DNA from: Pseudomonadota bacterium
Lineage (GTDB): Bacteria; Desulfobacterota; Desulfovibrionia; Desulfovibrionales; Desulfomicrobiaceae
Length of the DNA stretch: 64,000 bases
Assembly (NCBI GenBank): GCA_023393525.1
Contig: JAEWKZ010000046.1
Coordinates: 62,001-126,000 of the forward strand
Direction: 5' to 3'
The translations under genes and the position numbers were made by a program. The stretch's first letter is position 1. Each line of letters starts with the position of its first letter. The notes under the pieces were generated by a model. The model searched no databases. It was given only the letters and a program-made list of their open reading frames with translations, and was not told the origin of the DNA. Of this stretch, positions 8,319 through 17,941 are shown piece by piece.

Positions 8319-10382
8319 ATGAAACTCAGAACAAAATTCATTCTTCCCCTTTTCCTCTCGGTGGTGATCCTGGGACTGACGGGAAGTCTGCTCATCCGGT
8401 CGGAACTGACCGACTTCCAGGGGCAGCTGCTGCGTTCCATCGCAGAGGAGAAGTCGCGGGAGGTGGACACGGCCATAGCCACATTGGCTTCCCAGGGTCT
8501 GGAGAAAGCCGCCCTGTTTTCCAGACGTTCTGATGTCGTGCAGGCCTTTGAGCTGGCCCATCTCGGCAACATGGAGAACGAGGCCGATCCGATGCTCCAG
8601 CAGGCCCGCGAAGAACTGCGACGTTTGCTCAATGACGATCTGGGCGGATTCAAGAGCGTCTCGGGCAAGGCCATGCAGCTGCATTTCCACCTGCCCAAGG
8701 CCCGCAGTCTGGTTCGGTTGTGGAGGGAGAAGCAGACCCGGCGCGGCGGGGAATGGGTCGACATCTCCGATGACCTGACCTCTTTCAGGGAGACGGTCGT
8801 CCAGGTCAACACGAACGGAAAGCCCATCAAGGGAATCGAGGTCGGCAGCGGCGGCTTCGCCATCCGGGGCATCGCTCCCGTCGTGGATGGGGACGGCAAC
8901 CAGCTGGGCTCGGTGGAAACCCTTGAATCTTTCGAGTCCGTCATCGCCGGAGCCGCCTCCGGCGAGGGTCAGAGCATGGTCGTGTACATGAACGCCGACA
9001 ACCTTTCCGTGGCCACGGCCCTGCAGAATCCGGAAAAGAACCCCCTGGTCGGAGACGAGTTCGTGCTGGTCACGCCCACGGAGGACGGCCGTGTCGAGAG
9101 TCTCGTGACCCCGGATTTTCTGCGCCAGGGACGGCAGGGCACGGTTTACGACAGGTTCGGCGACCTGGCCTTGGCCGCCTTTCCGGTCAGGGATTACGGG
9201 GGCGGTCAGGTCGGCGTGCTGGTCTACGCTTTCGACGCCTCTTCCTGGACCACGGCGATCCGGGACGTGGGGTTCTACATTTTCGCGCTCATGGCGGTGG
9301 TGCTCGCGGCCGCCGGGATGCTCAGCTCGTTCGTGCTCATGCGGCTGGTCATACGGCCCCTGGCCTCCATGAAGACGCGCATCGTCGACATCACGGAGGA
9401 CCGGGCCGACCTGACCGACAGCCTCGCGGTCAGGTCCGGCGACGAGATCGGCGAATTGTGCTCCTGGTTCAACAAGCTCATGGACAAGATCAGGGCCATG
9501 CTCGCCGATGTGGCCCGCAATTCCAACGAGGTGGCGGGAGCCTCCCAGGGACTCCTGCAGCTGGCCGGAAGCCTGAACGGCTATGCGGGGGCCATGACGC
9601 AAACTTCGACCGAGGCGGCGTCCTCCGCTGACGAGATGAGCTCGAACATGAACACCGTGGCCGCGGCCATGGAGGAGTTCACGGTCAACATCGGCACCGT
9701 GGCCACCAATTCCGAGGAGATGAGCGCCACGATCTCCGAGATCGCGGTAAGCACCGGAAAGGCCAAGGAAATGACGGTGCGGGCCGTGTCCGCCGCGCAC
9801 AAGGCCACCACCCAGGTCAGCGAGCTGGGCGCGGCCACGCGGGACATCGGCAAGGTGACCGAGTCCATCACCGCCATTTCCTCCCAGACCAACCTTCTGG
9901 CGTTGAACGCCACCATCGAGGCGGCCAGGGCGGGAGAAGCCGGGCGCGGCTTCGCCGTGGTCGCCAACGAGATCAAGGAGCTGGCCCAGCAGACCGCCAG
10001 GGAAACGGAGGAGATCCGCACCCGCATCCAGGGCATACAGCAGGCCACCAACCAGACCGTCTCGGAAATCGGGGAGATAACCAGCGTCATCGACGATGTG
10101 GACGCCATTGTCGGTTCCATCGCGGCGGCGGTGGAAGAGCAGTCCGTGACCACCCGCGACATCGCCGAGAACGTCGGACAGGCCTCGGTGGGCGTGCAGC
10201 AGGTCAACGAGAGCGTGGCTCACGCGGACTCCCTGGTGCGCGACATCGCCCGCGATGTGGGACAGGTCCGCACCGTGGCCGTCGATGTCACGTCCACGGC
10301 CCAGGCCGTGCACCAGAACGCGGAGAATCTGTCCGGCTTGGCCGCCAGTCTCGACACCATGGTCAGCAAGTTCAAGATCTAG
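8319..10382 (+). CDS. Methyl-accepting chemotaxis protein
   Basis: A 687-residue chemoreceptor. A first membrane segment (residues ~7-28, FILPLFLSVVILGLTGSLLI) and a second (~312-340, FYIFALMAVVLAAAGMLSSF) bracket a ~280-residue periplasmic sensing region, probably Cache-like. A HAMP domain follows (RLVIRPLASMKTRI), then a long coiled-coil signalling domain whose tip carries the hallmark QTNLLALNATIEAARAGE. It should report a periplasmic ligand to CheA/CheW; the ligand is unknown and no che genes are near. GGAG lies about seven bases before the ATG. A terminator follows, so it is likely monocistronic. Confidence 0.95.
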   Translation: MKLRTKFILPLFLSVVILGLTGSLLIRSELTDFQGQLLRSIAEEKSREVDTAIATLASQGLEKAALFSRRSDVVQAFELAHLGNMENEADPMLQQAREELRRLLNDDLGGFKSVSGKAMQLHFHLPKARSLVRLWREKQTRRGGEWVDISDDLTSFRETVVQVNTNGKPIKGIEVGSGGFAIRGIAPVVDGDGNQLGSVETLESFESVIAGAASGEGQSMVVYMNADNLSVATALQNPEKNPLVGDEFVLVTPTEDGRVESLVTPDFLRQGRQGTVYDRFGDLALAAFPVRDYGGGQVGVLVYAFDASSWTTAIRDVGFYIFALMAVVLAAAGMLSSFVLMRLVIRPLASMKTRIVDITEDRADLTDSLAVRSGDEIGELCSWFNKLMDKIRAMLADVARNSNEVAGASQGLLQLAGSLNGYAGAMTQTSTEAASSADEMSSNMNTVAAAMEEFTVNIGTVATNSEEMSATISEIAVSTGKAKEMTVRAVSAAHKATTQVSELGAATRDIGKVTESITAISSQTNLLALNATIEAARAGEAGRGFAVVANEIKELAQQTARETEEIRTRIQGIQQATNQTVSEIGEITSVIDDVDAIVGSIAAAVEEQSVTTRDIAENVGQASVGVQQVNESVAHADSLVRDIARDVGQVRTVAVDVTSTAQAVHQNAENLSGLAASLDTMVSKFKI

Positions 10383-10423
10383 GAGGGCGCGCCATTGGCG
10401 CGCAGCACAAGAACATGAGCAGG

Positions 10424-10455
10424 AAGGCCGCCCGAGGGGGCGGCTTTCTTTTTTT
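10424..10455 (+). terminator. Rho-independent terminator after the chemoreceptor gene
   Basis: AAGGCCGCCC pairs with GGGCGGCTTT, followed by CTTTTTTT. A smaller perfect hairpin (GCGCGCC/GGCGCGC, 10387-10403) lies just before it. Confidence 0.85.
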
Positions 10456-10523
10456 GAGGGCCATTTCAAGACCGGCGGAAGTTTGATGCCGGAAGCGCGG
10501 TTTCGCCTTCCGGCACGCGTCTT

Positions 10524-11246
10524 CTATTTGGAGTCTATCTGCGGGGCGTACGTCCAGCCGTGGTCGTCGTGATAGACCATCAGCTTGGTCATGCCGCCGT
10601 CCACTGTGAAGTTCTGTCCGGTGATGAAGCTGTTTTTGGGATCGCACAGGAACATCACCATGTTGACGATGTCGGCGGGAGCGCCGACGCGGCCTGCGGG
10701 GTGTTGCTCGGCATCCGGGCCTTCGAACCGGGAGCCGGTGGTGTCGATCCAGCCCGGGGAGATGCAGTTGACCCGCACCCTCCCGGCCAGCGTGACGGCC
10801 ATGGCGTGGGTCAGGGCGGTGATGCCGCCCTTGGCCGCCGTGTAGCTTTCCGTGTCGGCCTGGCTCATCAGGTGGCGAGTGGAAGAAATGTTCACGACGC
10901 TGGCCCCAGCGCTGAAATGGTCGAGAAACAGTTGGGTCAGCAAAAAGGGCGCTGTCACGCCGACGCGCAGCACGTAATTGAAGTCGTCCCAGGAGCAGGT
11001 CCGAAGGCCGCCCCGCGTCAGGCAGGCGTTGTTGATCAGATAGTCGACCTCGCCGTGATCCGCGATGACCTGAGCCGCGAAAGCGCGCAGCACGCCCTCG
11101 TCGGCGATGTCCCCCAGGAAATCGGAGTTCGGCAGCACGTCGATGGTGCGCACGCAAACGCCCTGAGCGGCAAAGGCGTCACATATCGCCTTGCCGATAC
11201 CCTGCGCTCCGCCCGTGACAACGGCGACTTTCGGTCTGTTCGACAT
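10524..11246 (-). CDS. Short-chain dehydrogenase/reductase (SDR)
   Basis: A 240-residue classical SDR. The NAD(P) site is VVTGGAQGIGKAI at the N-terminus, the structural motif reads NNAC in place of NNAG, and the catalytic Ser-Tyr-Lys set is in NISSTRH and SYTAAKGG. The C-terminus keeps the family GQNFTVDGGMTK. The start at 11246 is preferred over upstream in-frame codons because GGAGAG precedes it and the N-terminus MSNRPKVAVVTGG is typical. It is monocistronic on the minus strand, with a tRNA terminator upstream. The substrate is unknown; fatty-acid-type and sugar-alcohol SDRs share these features. Confidence 0.9.
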   Translation of the reverse strand: MSNRPKVAVVTGGAQGIGKAICDAFAAQGVCVRTIDVLPNSDFLGDIADEGVLRAFAAQVIADHGEVDYLINNACLTRGGLRTCSWDDFNYVLRVGVTAPFLLTQLFLDHFSAGASVVNISSTRHLMSQADTESYTAAKGGITALTHAMAVTLAGRVRVNCISPGWIDTTGSRFEGPDAEQHPAGRVGAPADIVNMVMFLCDPKNSFITGQNFTVDGGMTKLMVYHDDHGWTYAPQIDSK

Positions 11247-11373
11247 CGGTTCTCTCCTGTGACGACGCGAGTTGCGGCGCGTGAGAAAGGGTGATTTCCT
11301 TGGAAAGTCATCCTTTGGCGCTGATGGTGCCAATCTTGAGAAGATTCTGAATGATTTTTTGGTCCGGGACAAA

Positions 11374-11401
11374 CAAAAAAGCCGTCATCGCTGACGGCTT
11401 C
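11374..11401 (-). terminator. Rho-independent terminator for the tRNA-Ala transcript
   Basis: Read on the minus strand, AAGCCGTCA and TGACGGCTT pair across a GCGA tetraloop and are followed by TTTTTG. Confidence 0.85.
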
Positions 11402-11447
11402 GTTGTTCGGCATTCAAGTAAACGTAATGTTTTTTCAGGCGTATAAG

Positions 11448-11523
<76 letters not shown>

Positions 11524-11541
11524 ACAACGCGAAGCCGCCTT

Positions 11542-11567
11542 TTGATATAAACCATCCTGGCTGTCAA
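11542..11567 (-). promoter_or_regulatory. Candidate promoter of tRNA-Ala
   Basis: On the minus strand TTGACA (11562-11567) is a perfect -35. The only -10-like hexamer is TATCAA (11542-11547) after a short 14-base spacer, about 20 bases before the tRNA. The spacing is poor, so the -10 is tentative. Confidence 0.35.
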
Positions 11568-11749
11568 TAGGAAAATTTGTCATACGCCGAAGTATGGCGC
11601 ACAGTGGGCGTCCCTGATAGGGGGGCTTGACGAATCCGGTTTTCCCGGCCCTTTGCGCGCGTGGGCGAAAGGGCGGGACGTGTGGCCGGGGCGGACGGGC
11701 GAAGCTGTGCAGCCTGTGGCCCGCCGTAACCTCAGCGGAGAATTGTTTG

Positions 11750-12361
11750 ATGTGTTCATCCTTGAAAATACTTGTGTTCGTGTTGCTTTTCGGCTTCACG
11801 CCAGGAGCGCTTTCGGCTGCCGGCCCGGCTCCTGGACCGTGGGAGATCGACATGGAGCATTCCACCGTCGGGTTCCGCGTCCGCCATATCGCGGGTTTTG
11901 TGCCCGGAGTCTTCACCCGGTTTTCCGGGCAGGTGGACTACGATCCGGCCCGGCCCGAGGAAAGCCAGTTTTATCTGCTCATCGACAGCTCAAGCGTGCA
12001 TACCGGCGTGCCGGCTCGCGACGGGCATCTGCGCAGTCCCGATTTTCTTGACGTGGAGCGCTCGCCCAGGATGATATTCTCTTCCCGAAAGGTGGCGCGG
12101 GAAGACGGGGATACCCTTGTCGTCACCGGCGACCTGACCATTCGCGACGTGACCGCCGAGGTGCGCATCCCGGTGCGGGTGCTTGGCGTCGTCCCGCATC
12201 CGCTCGCGGATGGGTTTCCCGGCGCGCAGGTGCTCGGACTGCATGCCGCGTTTTCCATAAATCGGCTGGATTTTCATGTGGGGGAGGAAAAATGGACCCG
12301 CATGGGAGTCATGGGTGAAACCGTCGATCTGGCTATCGACATGGAACTGCTGCAACGCTAG
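11750..12361 (+). CDS. YceI-family periplasmic lipid-binding-like protein
   Basis: A 203-residue secreted protein. The start at 11750 gives a signal peptide (MCSSLKILVFVLLFGFTPGA, cleavage near LSAAG) and has GCGGAG upstream. The mature part begins WEIDMEHSTVGFRVRHI and continues with VTGDLTIRDVTAEVRIPV, both typical of YceI beta-barrel proteins that bind isoprenoid-like lipids. Family members are often linked to isoprenoid quinone trafficking or stress, but the ligand here is unknown. It is followed at short distance by an ABC ATPase, a glycosyltransferase and recN in the same direction and may share a transcript with them. Confidence 0.88.
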   Translation: MCSSLKILVFVLLFGFTPGALSAAGPAPGPWEIDMEHSTVGFRVRHIAGFVPGVFTRFSGQVDYDPARPEESQFYLLIDSSSVHTGVPARDGHLRSPDFLDVERSPRMIFSSRKVAREDGDTLVVTGDLTIRDVTAEVRIPVRVLGVVPHPLADGFPGAQVLGLHAAFSINRLDFHVGEEKWTRMGVMGETVDLAIDMELLQR

Positions 12362-12415
12362 GAGGGTCCGGTTCGAAGGATCCTTCCTGCGATTCCGTCC
12401 GCAGCCAGAGGAAGA

Positions 12416-13918
12416 ATGGACAGTCTTGAAATTCATCTTCGCCACGTCGACGTGGATATCGGCACCGTCCGCATCCTGCACGACCTGAATCTGTCCCTTG
12501 CCGGAAAAGAGCACTTCGCGGTGCTTGGTGACAACGGCGCGGGAAAGACCACCTTGCTGCGTCTTTTGGTCGGCGAACTGTGGCCTTCGCAGCGAAGCTC
12601 CGGCCAGCGCGTCTACAGGCTTTTCGGGGAGGACTCGCCCTCGCCCATAGGCGTGCGGCCCCACGTGCGCCTGGTCACGCCGGACATGGCGGATTGGTAT
12701 CAGCGCCACGATCTGCGCGTCCCGGTCTGGGAAGTCATCTGCGCCGGTCTGCGCAACACTCCTTTTCTCTATCATGAGGTCTCCGAGGCGGAACGCGGCA
12801 AGGCTCGCGCCCTGGGCCGTGAAATGGGGCTGGGCCTCGTGCTGGACCGCCCCATGCGGGCCGTGTCCACGGGACAGGCCAAACGGGCTCTCCTGGCTCG
12901 CGCCCTCATCGCCCAGCCGTTGCTTCTTGCCGTCGACGAGCTGACCCAGGGCCTGGACCGTCAGGGCCAGCTTCGCCTGCTCGAAGCCTTGAACCGCATC
13001 GCGGCCGAGGGCCGCACCCGCCTCCTGGTCAGCGGCCATGGCCTGCTGCCTGTGCCCGAAGAGGTCCGGGGGCGGATATATCTGGAGCATGGCCGTTTGG
13101 TCGAATGTCCGTCCAGGGTTCGCCCCGGTCGACTGGAGCTGCCGGACCAGCAGGTTTCGGCGACTCGACCGGACACGGTGGTTGAACTTGAATCCTGCTC
13201 GGTGCTCATGGACGGGCAGGCCGCGGTAAATTCGGTGAGCTGGACCGTGCGGGCCGGTGAGTGCTGGGGGGTGTTCGGGCACAACGGTTCGGGAAAGTCC
13301 ACGCTCCTGCAGCTCGTCACCGGTTACCGCCGCCCCTGGCCAGGCGGCGAGACGCGGTGGTTCGGTCTTTCGGGACTCACGCGCATGAGACAGGTCCGCA
13401 GTCGCATCGGGATCCTCGCCCCCTGGCTCGGGGAGCGCATCGAATCTTCTGCAAGCTGTCGCGACGTGCTGCTTTCGGGACTGTGCGACGGATTGGGCGT
13501 GCATCGCGGACTCACAGAAGCGCAGATCCTCCAGGTCGAGGATTTGGCCCGGACCTGGGGTATGGCGGAATGGCTTGCGCGCCCCCTCGGGTCCCTGTCC
13601 TACGGGCAGGCGCGTCAGGTCATGCTGGCCCGGGCCGTGGCGCATGCCCCGGAACTGCTGATTCTGGACGAGCCTTTTTCCGGCCTCGACGCATCCTGGC
13701 AGGCGCGCATGGCCGATCTTTTGCGGCACTGGACCGCCCAAGGGCGAACCCTGGTGCTGGCCACACACTCGCCGGAGCACATGGACGATCTTTTGACCCA
13801 CGGGCTCGTTCTGGACCAGGGGCGAAGCATGGCCGCGGCGGACTGGCCCGCGTTGCGGGAGCATTCGGCTTTCGCCTCCCTATTCGATGCGCCGGAACGG
13901 CTGCGGAACGGATCATGA
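12416..13918 (+). CDS. ABC protein with two fused ATPase domains (ModF-like)
   Basis: A 500-residue soluble protein made of two ATP-binding cassettes. Domain 1 (residues ~5-240) has Walker A GDNGAGKTT, signature VSTGQAKRA and Walker B LLLAVDE; domain 2 (~250-490) has GHNGSGKST, LSYGQARQVM and LLILDEPFSG. There is no membrane domain and no partner permease nearby. The arrangement matches ModF/PhrA-like proteins, which are associated with molybdenum metabolism in some bacteria but whose role is unproven; several molybdenum-related genes occur elsewhere in the window. Its stop overlaps the next start by four bases (ATGA), implying translational coupling. Confidence 0.85.
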   Translation: MDSLEIHLRHVDVDIGTVRILHDLNLSLAGKEHFAVLGDNGAGKTTLLRLLVGELWPSQRSSGQRVYRLFGEDSPSPIGVRPHVRLVTPDMADWYQRHDLRVPVWEVICAGLRNTPFLYHEVSEAERGKARALGREMGLGLVLDRPMRAVSTGQAKRALLARALIAQPLLLAVDELTQGLDRQGQLRLLEALNRIAAEGRTRLLVSGHGLLPVPEEVRGRIYLEHGRLVECPSRVRPGRLELPDQQVSATRPDTVVELESCSVLMDGQAAVNSVSWTVRAGECWGVFGHNGSGKSTLLQLVTGYRRPWPGGETRWFGLSGLTRMRQVRSRIGILAPWLGERIESSASCRDVLLSGLCDGLGVHRGLTEAQILQVEDLARTWGMAEWLARPLGSLSYGQARQVMLARAVAHAPELLILDEPFSGLDASWQARMADLLRHWTAQGRTLVLATHSPEHMDDLLTHGLVLDQGRSMAAADWPALREHSAFASLFDAPERLRNGS

Positions 13919-15555
13919 GAATCGTCTGCGTGCACTCAAGTCTTGGCGAGGCGCTGTCCGGCTTGGGACATGAGGTGCTGAACCTGCGCCCCGGACCGGG
14001 CATCGCGCATCTGACGCCGCTGCTGGGCGAATTTGTTCCCGATCTGCTGATCCAGCAGGAATCCCTCGGCCCTCGAACCCTCATCGCCGACCTGCCCGCC
14101 TTGTCCTGTCCCAAGGTCTTCTGGTCCATCGACACGCATCTGAACAGCTTCTGGCATGTTTCCTACGCCCGTCTCTTCGATCTCTTCTGCACGACCCAGA
14201 AGCATTGGCGAACCTGGTTCCGGGAGCGGGGCATCTCCAACGTGCGCTGGCTGCCCTGGTACGGCTCGCCGCGCCCCGCCGCTCCCTGGGACCAGCGGCG
14301 CAGGGGGATGGGTTTCGTCGGCCGGGTCACGCCGGAGCGGCCTGTGCGGAGCTGGTTCCTTCATTGGCTCGATGCGCTGGGACCCGTGGAACGGCGAGAT
14401 GACCTCGGCTTTGCGCCGATGCTCGATTTTTACGATCACAGCCGCATCGTGCCCAACGAATCCATTTTCAGCGAGGTGAATTTCCGCCTGTTCGAGGCCG
14501 CGTCCTGTGGGTGCGCGGTGCTCAATCCGGCGGTCCCGGGGCTCGAGGATCTGTTCATTCCGGATGAGGAAGTGGCCGTGTATCGGGATGGGCCGGAGCT
14601 GGCCCACTGGATCGGACGGTTGCTGCGCGACGACCTCCTGGCGCGCAGCATGGGCCTGCGGGCCAAGGAACGAGTGGTGCGCGAGCATTTGCCCGAGCAC
14701 CGCGCCCAGACGCTGCTGGACGCTGTCCGGTCCACCGGGGCGGGAGCCGCGCTGGGCGCGGACGCGGAAACGGCGTGGTGGCTGACCCTGTTTCACCTTT
14801 GGGAGGCCGGCCGCCTGGCCATGGATCGGGAGACCATGCTCAAGGGGTTTGAAACGTTGCCTCTGACCGACGAGATCTTGGCCGCGCTGCTGCGATTGCG
14901 GGCCAGGGGCGGACGGGAGGAGTTCATGCGTCTGGCCGTGCCGGTGGCGGAAAAAGAGCAGTACGCAGCTTTTTTGAGCGTCAACCTGGCGGGCGCCATG
15001 GGGGCGCTTTCTTTTGGAGACACGCGGCTGTCGCGCCTTTTCTTCCTGCGGCACAGGCGTCACTGCGTGCCCGGCGCCCCGGATCCGGGGCACACCCCGC
15101 TTTCCATTTGCCTTGCCTGGGCCAGGGAGCTACAACGCGTGGGGTGGATTTTCAGACCGGGGTTCCTTTTCAATCCCAAAAGGCATCTGCCGGCATCGAG
15201 CCTGGAATGTCTGGTCCAGGCCAGCGAATTCGCCCCCGACGATCTGGACGCGTATCGGGAGATGGCCAGGATTCTGGCCCGCGACAGCGGATGGGACGGC
15301 CTGCGGCTCAAGGCCATGTCGTATCTTTCCCTGCGCGAGCGCGCGAATTGGCGGCTGACCCTTGATTTGGGGGCGGCCGATTGCCGCGCCTTCCGCGTGC
15401 GGCAGGGTCTCGAAGAGCTGCTCCATGCCCGGGACGAAGCCCTGCGCCAAGGGCAGGAGGGGCGCTTCTGGCGCAGGCTCGCCGCTCATGATCAGTCCGG
15501 AAGGATCACGGATATGCTGAAGTCCGCCCTGGCTTCGGCAACGCACGCACCATAA
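13915..15555 (+). CDS. CgeB-like glycosyltransferase-family protein
   Basis: A 546-residue cytoplasmic protein starting MRIVCVHSSLGEALSGLGHE. The N-terminal ~370 residues look like a GT-B glycosyltransferase of the CgeB/GT4-like type: DTHLNSFWHVSYA, then MGFVGRVTPERP and the donor-site region NFRLFEAASCGCAVLNPAVPG. The remaining ~170 residues are helical without a recognisable motif. It is coupled by a four-base overlap to the ABC ATPase before it and lies ten bases before recN. The glycosylated target is unknown; similar proteins in this group sometimes modify flagellin or other surface proteins. Confidence 0.75.
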   Translation: MRIVCVHSSLGEALSGLGHEVLNLRPGPGIAHLTPLLGEFVPDLLIQQESLGPRTLIADLPALSCPKVFWSIDTHLNSFWHVSYARLFDLFCTTQKHWRTWFRERGISNVRWLPWYGSPRPAAPWDQRRRGMGFVGRVTPERPVRSWFLHWLDALGPVERRDDLGFAPMLDFYDHSRIVPNESIFSEVNFRLFEAASCGCAVLNPAVPGLEDLFIPDEEVAVYRDGPELAHWIGRLLRDDLLARSMGLRAKERVVREHLPEHRAQTLLDAVRSTGAGAALGADAETAWWLTLFHLWEAGRLAMDRETMLKGFETLPLTDEILAALLRLRARGGREEFMRLAVPVAEKEQYAAFLSVNLAGAMGALSFGDTRLSRLFFLRHRRHCVPGAPDPGHTPLSICLAWARELQRVGWIFRPGFLFNPKRHLPASSLECLVQASEFAPDDLDAYREMARILARDSGWDGLRLKAMSYLSLRERANWRLTLDLGAADCRAFRVRQGLEELLHARDEALRQGQEGRFWRRLAAHDQSGRITDMLKSALASATHAP

Positions 15556-15564
15556 GAGACGGAC

Positions 15565-17166
15565 ATGCTCGAAACACTGCGCATACGCAATCTGGCCCTC
15601 ATCGACGATGTGGAGCTTGAATTCTGCCAAGGGCTGAACGTGCTCACGGGCGAATCCGGGGCAGGCAAGTCCTTCATCCTACGCGCCCTGGACTTCATCC
15701 TGGGCGAGCGCATCGCCGCCGATCTGGTCCGGCCCGGCCGCGAAAAGGCCCAGGTCGAGGCCGTTTTCCGACTCGACGGCGAAGAGCTTTTCCTGCGGCG
15801 CGAGCTGTCCGCCAAATCCGGCCGCAGCCGCCTCTTCATCAACGACGATCTGGGCTCCCAGGAGCGCCTGGCCGAGCTGCGCCCCCGCCTTCTGACGCAC
15901 ACCAGCCAGCACGGGCAGCAGCGTCTGCTTTCACCCGAGCACCATGTCGAAATCCTGGACGCGTTTTTGGCCGGGCAAACGATTTTCTCCGCCCAGCGGG
16001 AGGCCCGCGACGCCTTGCAGGACATCCTGACGCGCAAGGCCGAGGTGCGGCGGCGCATGGCCGGGTTGCAGGAGCGGCGGGAATTTCTTGAATTTCAATT
16101 GGCTGAGATCCGCAAGGTGGATCCGCATCCCGGCGAGGAAGAAGAACTGCTGCGCCAGCGCGATGCGGCCCGGCAGGCCGGGAAGACGCGTGAGCTGGCC
16201 GAGGAGGCCATGGGGCTTCTGCTGGGCGAGAACGGCTTGCAGGACGTTCTGACCGCCCTGGAGCGGGCTTTGGCCGGACTTGGCGGCGCGGACGAGGGGT
16301 TTGCCGAGCATGCCGGGGAGACCGGGCGGTTTCGCGACGGCCTGTCCGACATGGTGCGTGACCTGCGGGCCCTTGGTTCCCGTCAGGGAGAGGATTTCGA
16401 TGTCGAGAAGGTTGAAAAGCGCCTGTGGGAATTGCAACAGTTGCAGCGCAAGCTGAAGCGATCCCTGGACTCCATCGTGGCTCTCGGCGCGGAGATCGAG
16501 GAAAATCTGTCCTTTCTCGACGAGAGCGGGCTCGCCCTCAAACGCCTGGAAAAGGACGAGGCCCTGGCCGCGGGCCATTTGTCCCGGACGACCAGCGCGC
16601 TCAACGCCGCGCGGCAGGACGCTGCCGGCGAGCTGACCCGTGATCTCAGAAACGAGCTCGTCAACCTGGGCTTTTCCGAGCATTTGCGGGTGCTGGTGGA
16701 TTTTCGCGCCCAGACCATCCACGAGGGCATTGACGAGCTCCGGCCCAGGTTTTTATGGGTGCCCAACCCCGGCCTCGACGCCCAGCCCCTGGACCGCATC
16801 GCCTCGGGCGGCGAGCTGTCGCGGTTCCTCTTGGCCGTGGTCAGCCTGCGCACCCGGGAGCAGCTTCCGGCCCTGCTTTTCGACGAGGTCGATTCGGGCA
16901 TCGGCGGCCAGACCCTGATCAAGGTCGCCGAACGCATCCGCCTTCTGTCCGAGCGCCAGCAGGTCATCCTCATCACCCACTGGCCGCAGCTGGCCCGGCT
17001 GGCCGACGAACATTTTTCCATCCGCAAGGAGGTTCACGACGGCGTGACCTATACCTTGTGCGCAAGCCTTTCTCCCGCGGAGCGCCAGACCGAGCTGGCG
17101 CGCATGGCGGGCGAGGCTCCACCTTCCACCCATGAGCCAGGACGCGTGTCCGGGAATATGATATGA
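15565..17166 (+). CDS. recN: DNA repair protein RecN
   Basis: A 533-residue SMC-like ATPase for double-strand break repair. The N-terminus MLETLRIRNLALIDDVELEF and Walker A GESGAGKSF are diagnostic, and the TSQHGQQRLL stretch is conserved in RecN. Coiled-coil arms span ~150-350, and the C-terminal half of the ATPase has RIASGGELSRFLLAV (signature) and LLFDEVDSGIGGQT (Walker B). The length is slightly under the usual ~555. It overlaps pyrK by four bases. Confidence 0.96.
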   Translation: MLETLRIRNLALIDDVELEFCQGLNVLTGESGAGKSFILRALDFILGERIAADLVRPGREKAQVEAVFRLDGEELFLRRELSAKSGRSRLFINDDLGSQERLAELRPRLLTHTSQHGQQRLLSPEHHVEILDAFLAGQTIFSAQREARDALQDILTRKAEVRRRMAGLQERREFLEFQLAEIRKVDPHPGEEEELLRQRDAARQAGKTRELAEEAMGLLLGENGLQDVLTALERALAGLGGADEGFAEHAGETGRFRDGLSDMVRDLRALGSRQGEDFDVEKVEKRLWELQQLQRKLKRSLDSIVALGAEIEENLSFLDESGLALKRLEKDEALAAGHLSRTTSALNAARQDAAGELTRDLRNELVNLGFSEHLRVLVDFRAQTIHEGIDELRPRFLWVPNPGLDAQPLDRIASGGELSRFLLAVVSLRTREQLPALLFDEVDSGIGGQTLIKVAERIRLLSERQQVILITHWPQLARLADEHFSIRKEVHDGVTYTLCASLSPAERQTELARMAGEAPPSTHEPGRVSGNMI

Positions 17167-17939
17167 TCGACAGTCAAACACCATGCCGGGATCTGGAGGT
17201 CATTTCCTGCACGCCCGCAAAAGACCCGTCCCTGGTCGACCTTGTCCTGTCCGCGCCGGGCTGGACCTGCAAGCCCGGACAGTTCGTCATGCTGCGGCCC
17301 GCGCACTGGGGCGCGGAGCTGGTCTGGCCCCGGCCCTTTTCCGTGTGCGACGTGTCGGACCAGGGGCTGCGCATCATCTTTCAGACCGTGGGACGCGGCA
17401 CGCGCAGGCTGGCCGAGCTTGTTCCCGGACAGAAAGTCACGGTCTGGGGGCCGCTGGGGCGCTGGTTCCGCATCGACGAGACCCGGCCCAACCTGATCCT
17501 GGCCGGAGGCGTGGGCATCGCCCCCTTCGTCATGCTGGTCAGGCGCGAAAAAACGGACAATCTGTCCATGCTCTTCGGCCACCGGCTGGACCTTGAACAC
17601 TACCCGTACGCCGAGATCGCGGCCCGCATCAAAAGCGAGGCCATGCAGCAGAAAAACGCGGCCGACATCGCGGACTTCGAGACCGTGCTGTCCGAGCGCA
17701 TCAAGGGACTGGCCGGGCTGGGGCAGGTTCTGGCCTGCGGGCCGGAGCCCATGCTCAAGGTCGTGCGCAGGTACTGTCTGCTGCACGGCACGGACGGGCA
17801 GGTTTCCCTGGAGAACCGCATGGCCTGTGGGGTGGGCGCATGCCTGGGCTGCGTGGGCAAGACGGTGGCGGGCGACTACGTGCAGAGCTGCGTGCACGGT
17901 CCGGTCTTTGACGTGCGCGAAATCGATTTGGGAGACTAG
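17163..17939 (+). CDS. pyrK: Dihydroorotate dehydrogenase electron-transfer subunit PyrK
   Basis: A 258-residue FAD and 2Fe-2S protein that passes electrons from the DHODH catalytic subunit to NAD. The FAD-binding part has RPFSVCDVSD; the NAD-binding part has LAGGVGIAPFVML and CGPEPMLKVV; the C-terminal 2Fe-2S ligands are in MACGVGACLGC and a later SCVHGPVF. It overlaps recN by four bases and ends three bases before pyrD, so both subunits of the type 1B enzyme are translated together. Confidence 0.95.
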   Translation: MIDSQTPCRDLEVISCTPAKDPSLVDLVLSAPGWTCKPGQFVMLRPAHWGAELVWPRPFSVCDVSDQGLRIIFQTVGRGTRRLAELVPGQKVTVWGPLGRWFRIDETRPNLILAGGVGIAPFVMLVRREKTDNLSMLFGHRLDLEHYPYAEIAARIKSEAMQQKNAADIADFETVLSERIKGLAGLGQVLACGPEPMLKVVRRYCLLHGTDGQVSLENRMACGVGACLGCVGKTVAGDYVQSCVHGPVFDVREIDLGD

Positions 17940-17941
17940 AC

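Noticed and set aside
8298..10469. A 723-codon open frame antisense to the chemoreceptor
   Set aside because: It covers the whole chemoreceptor gene in the opposite direction and has Gly/His-rich composition typical of GC shadow frames.
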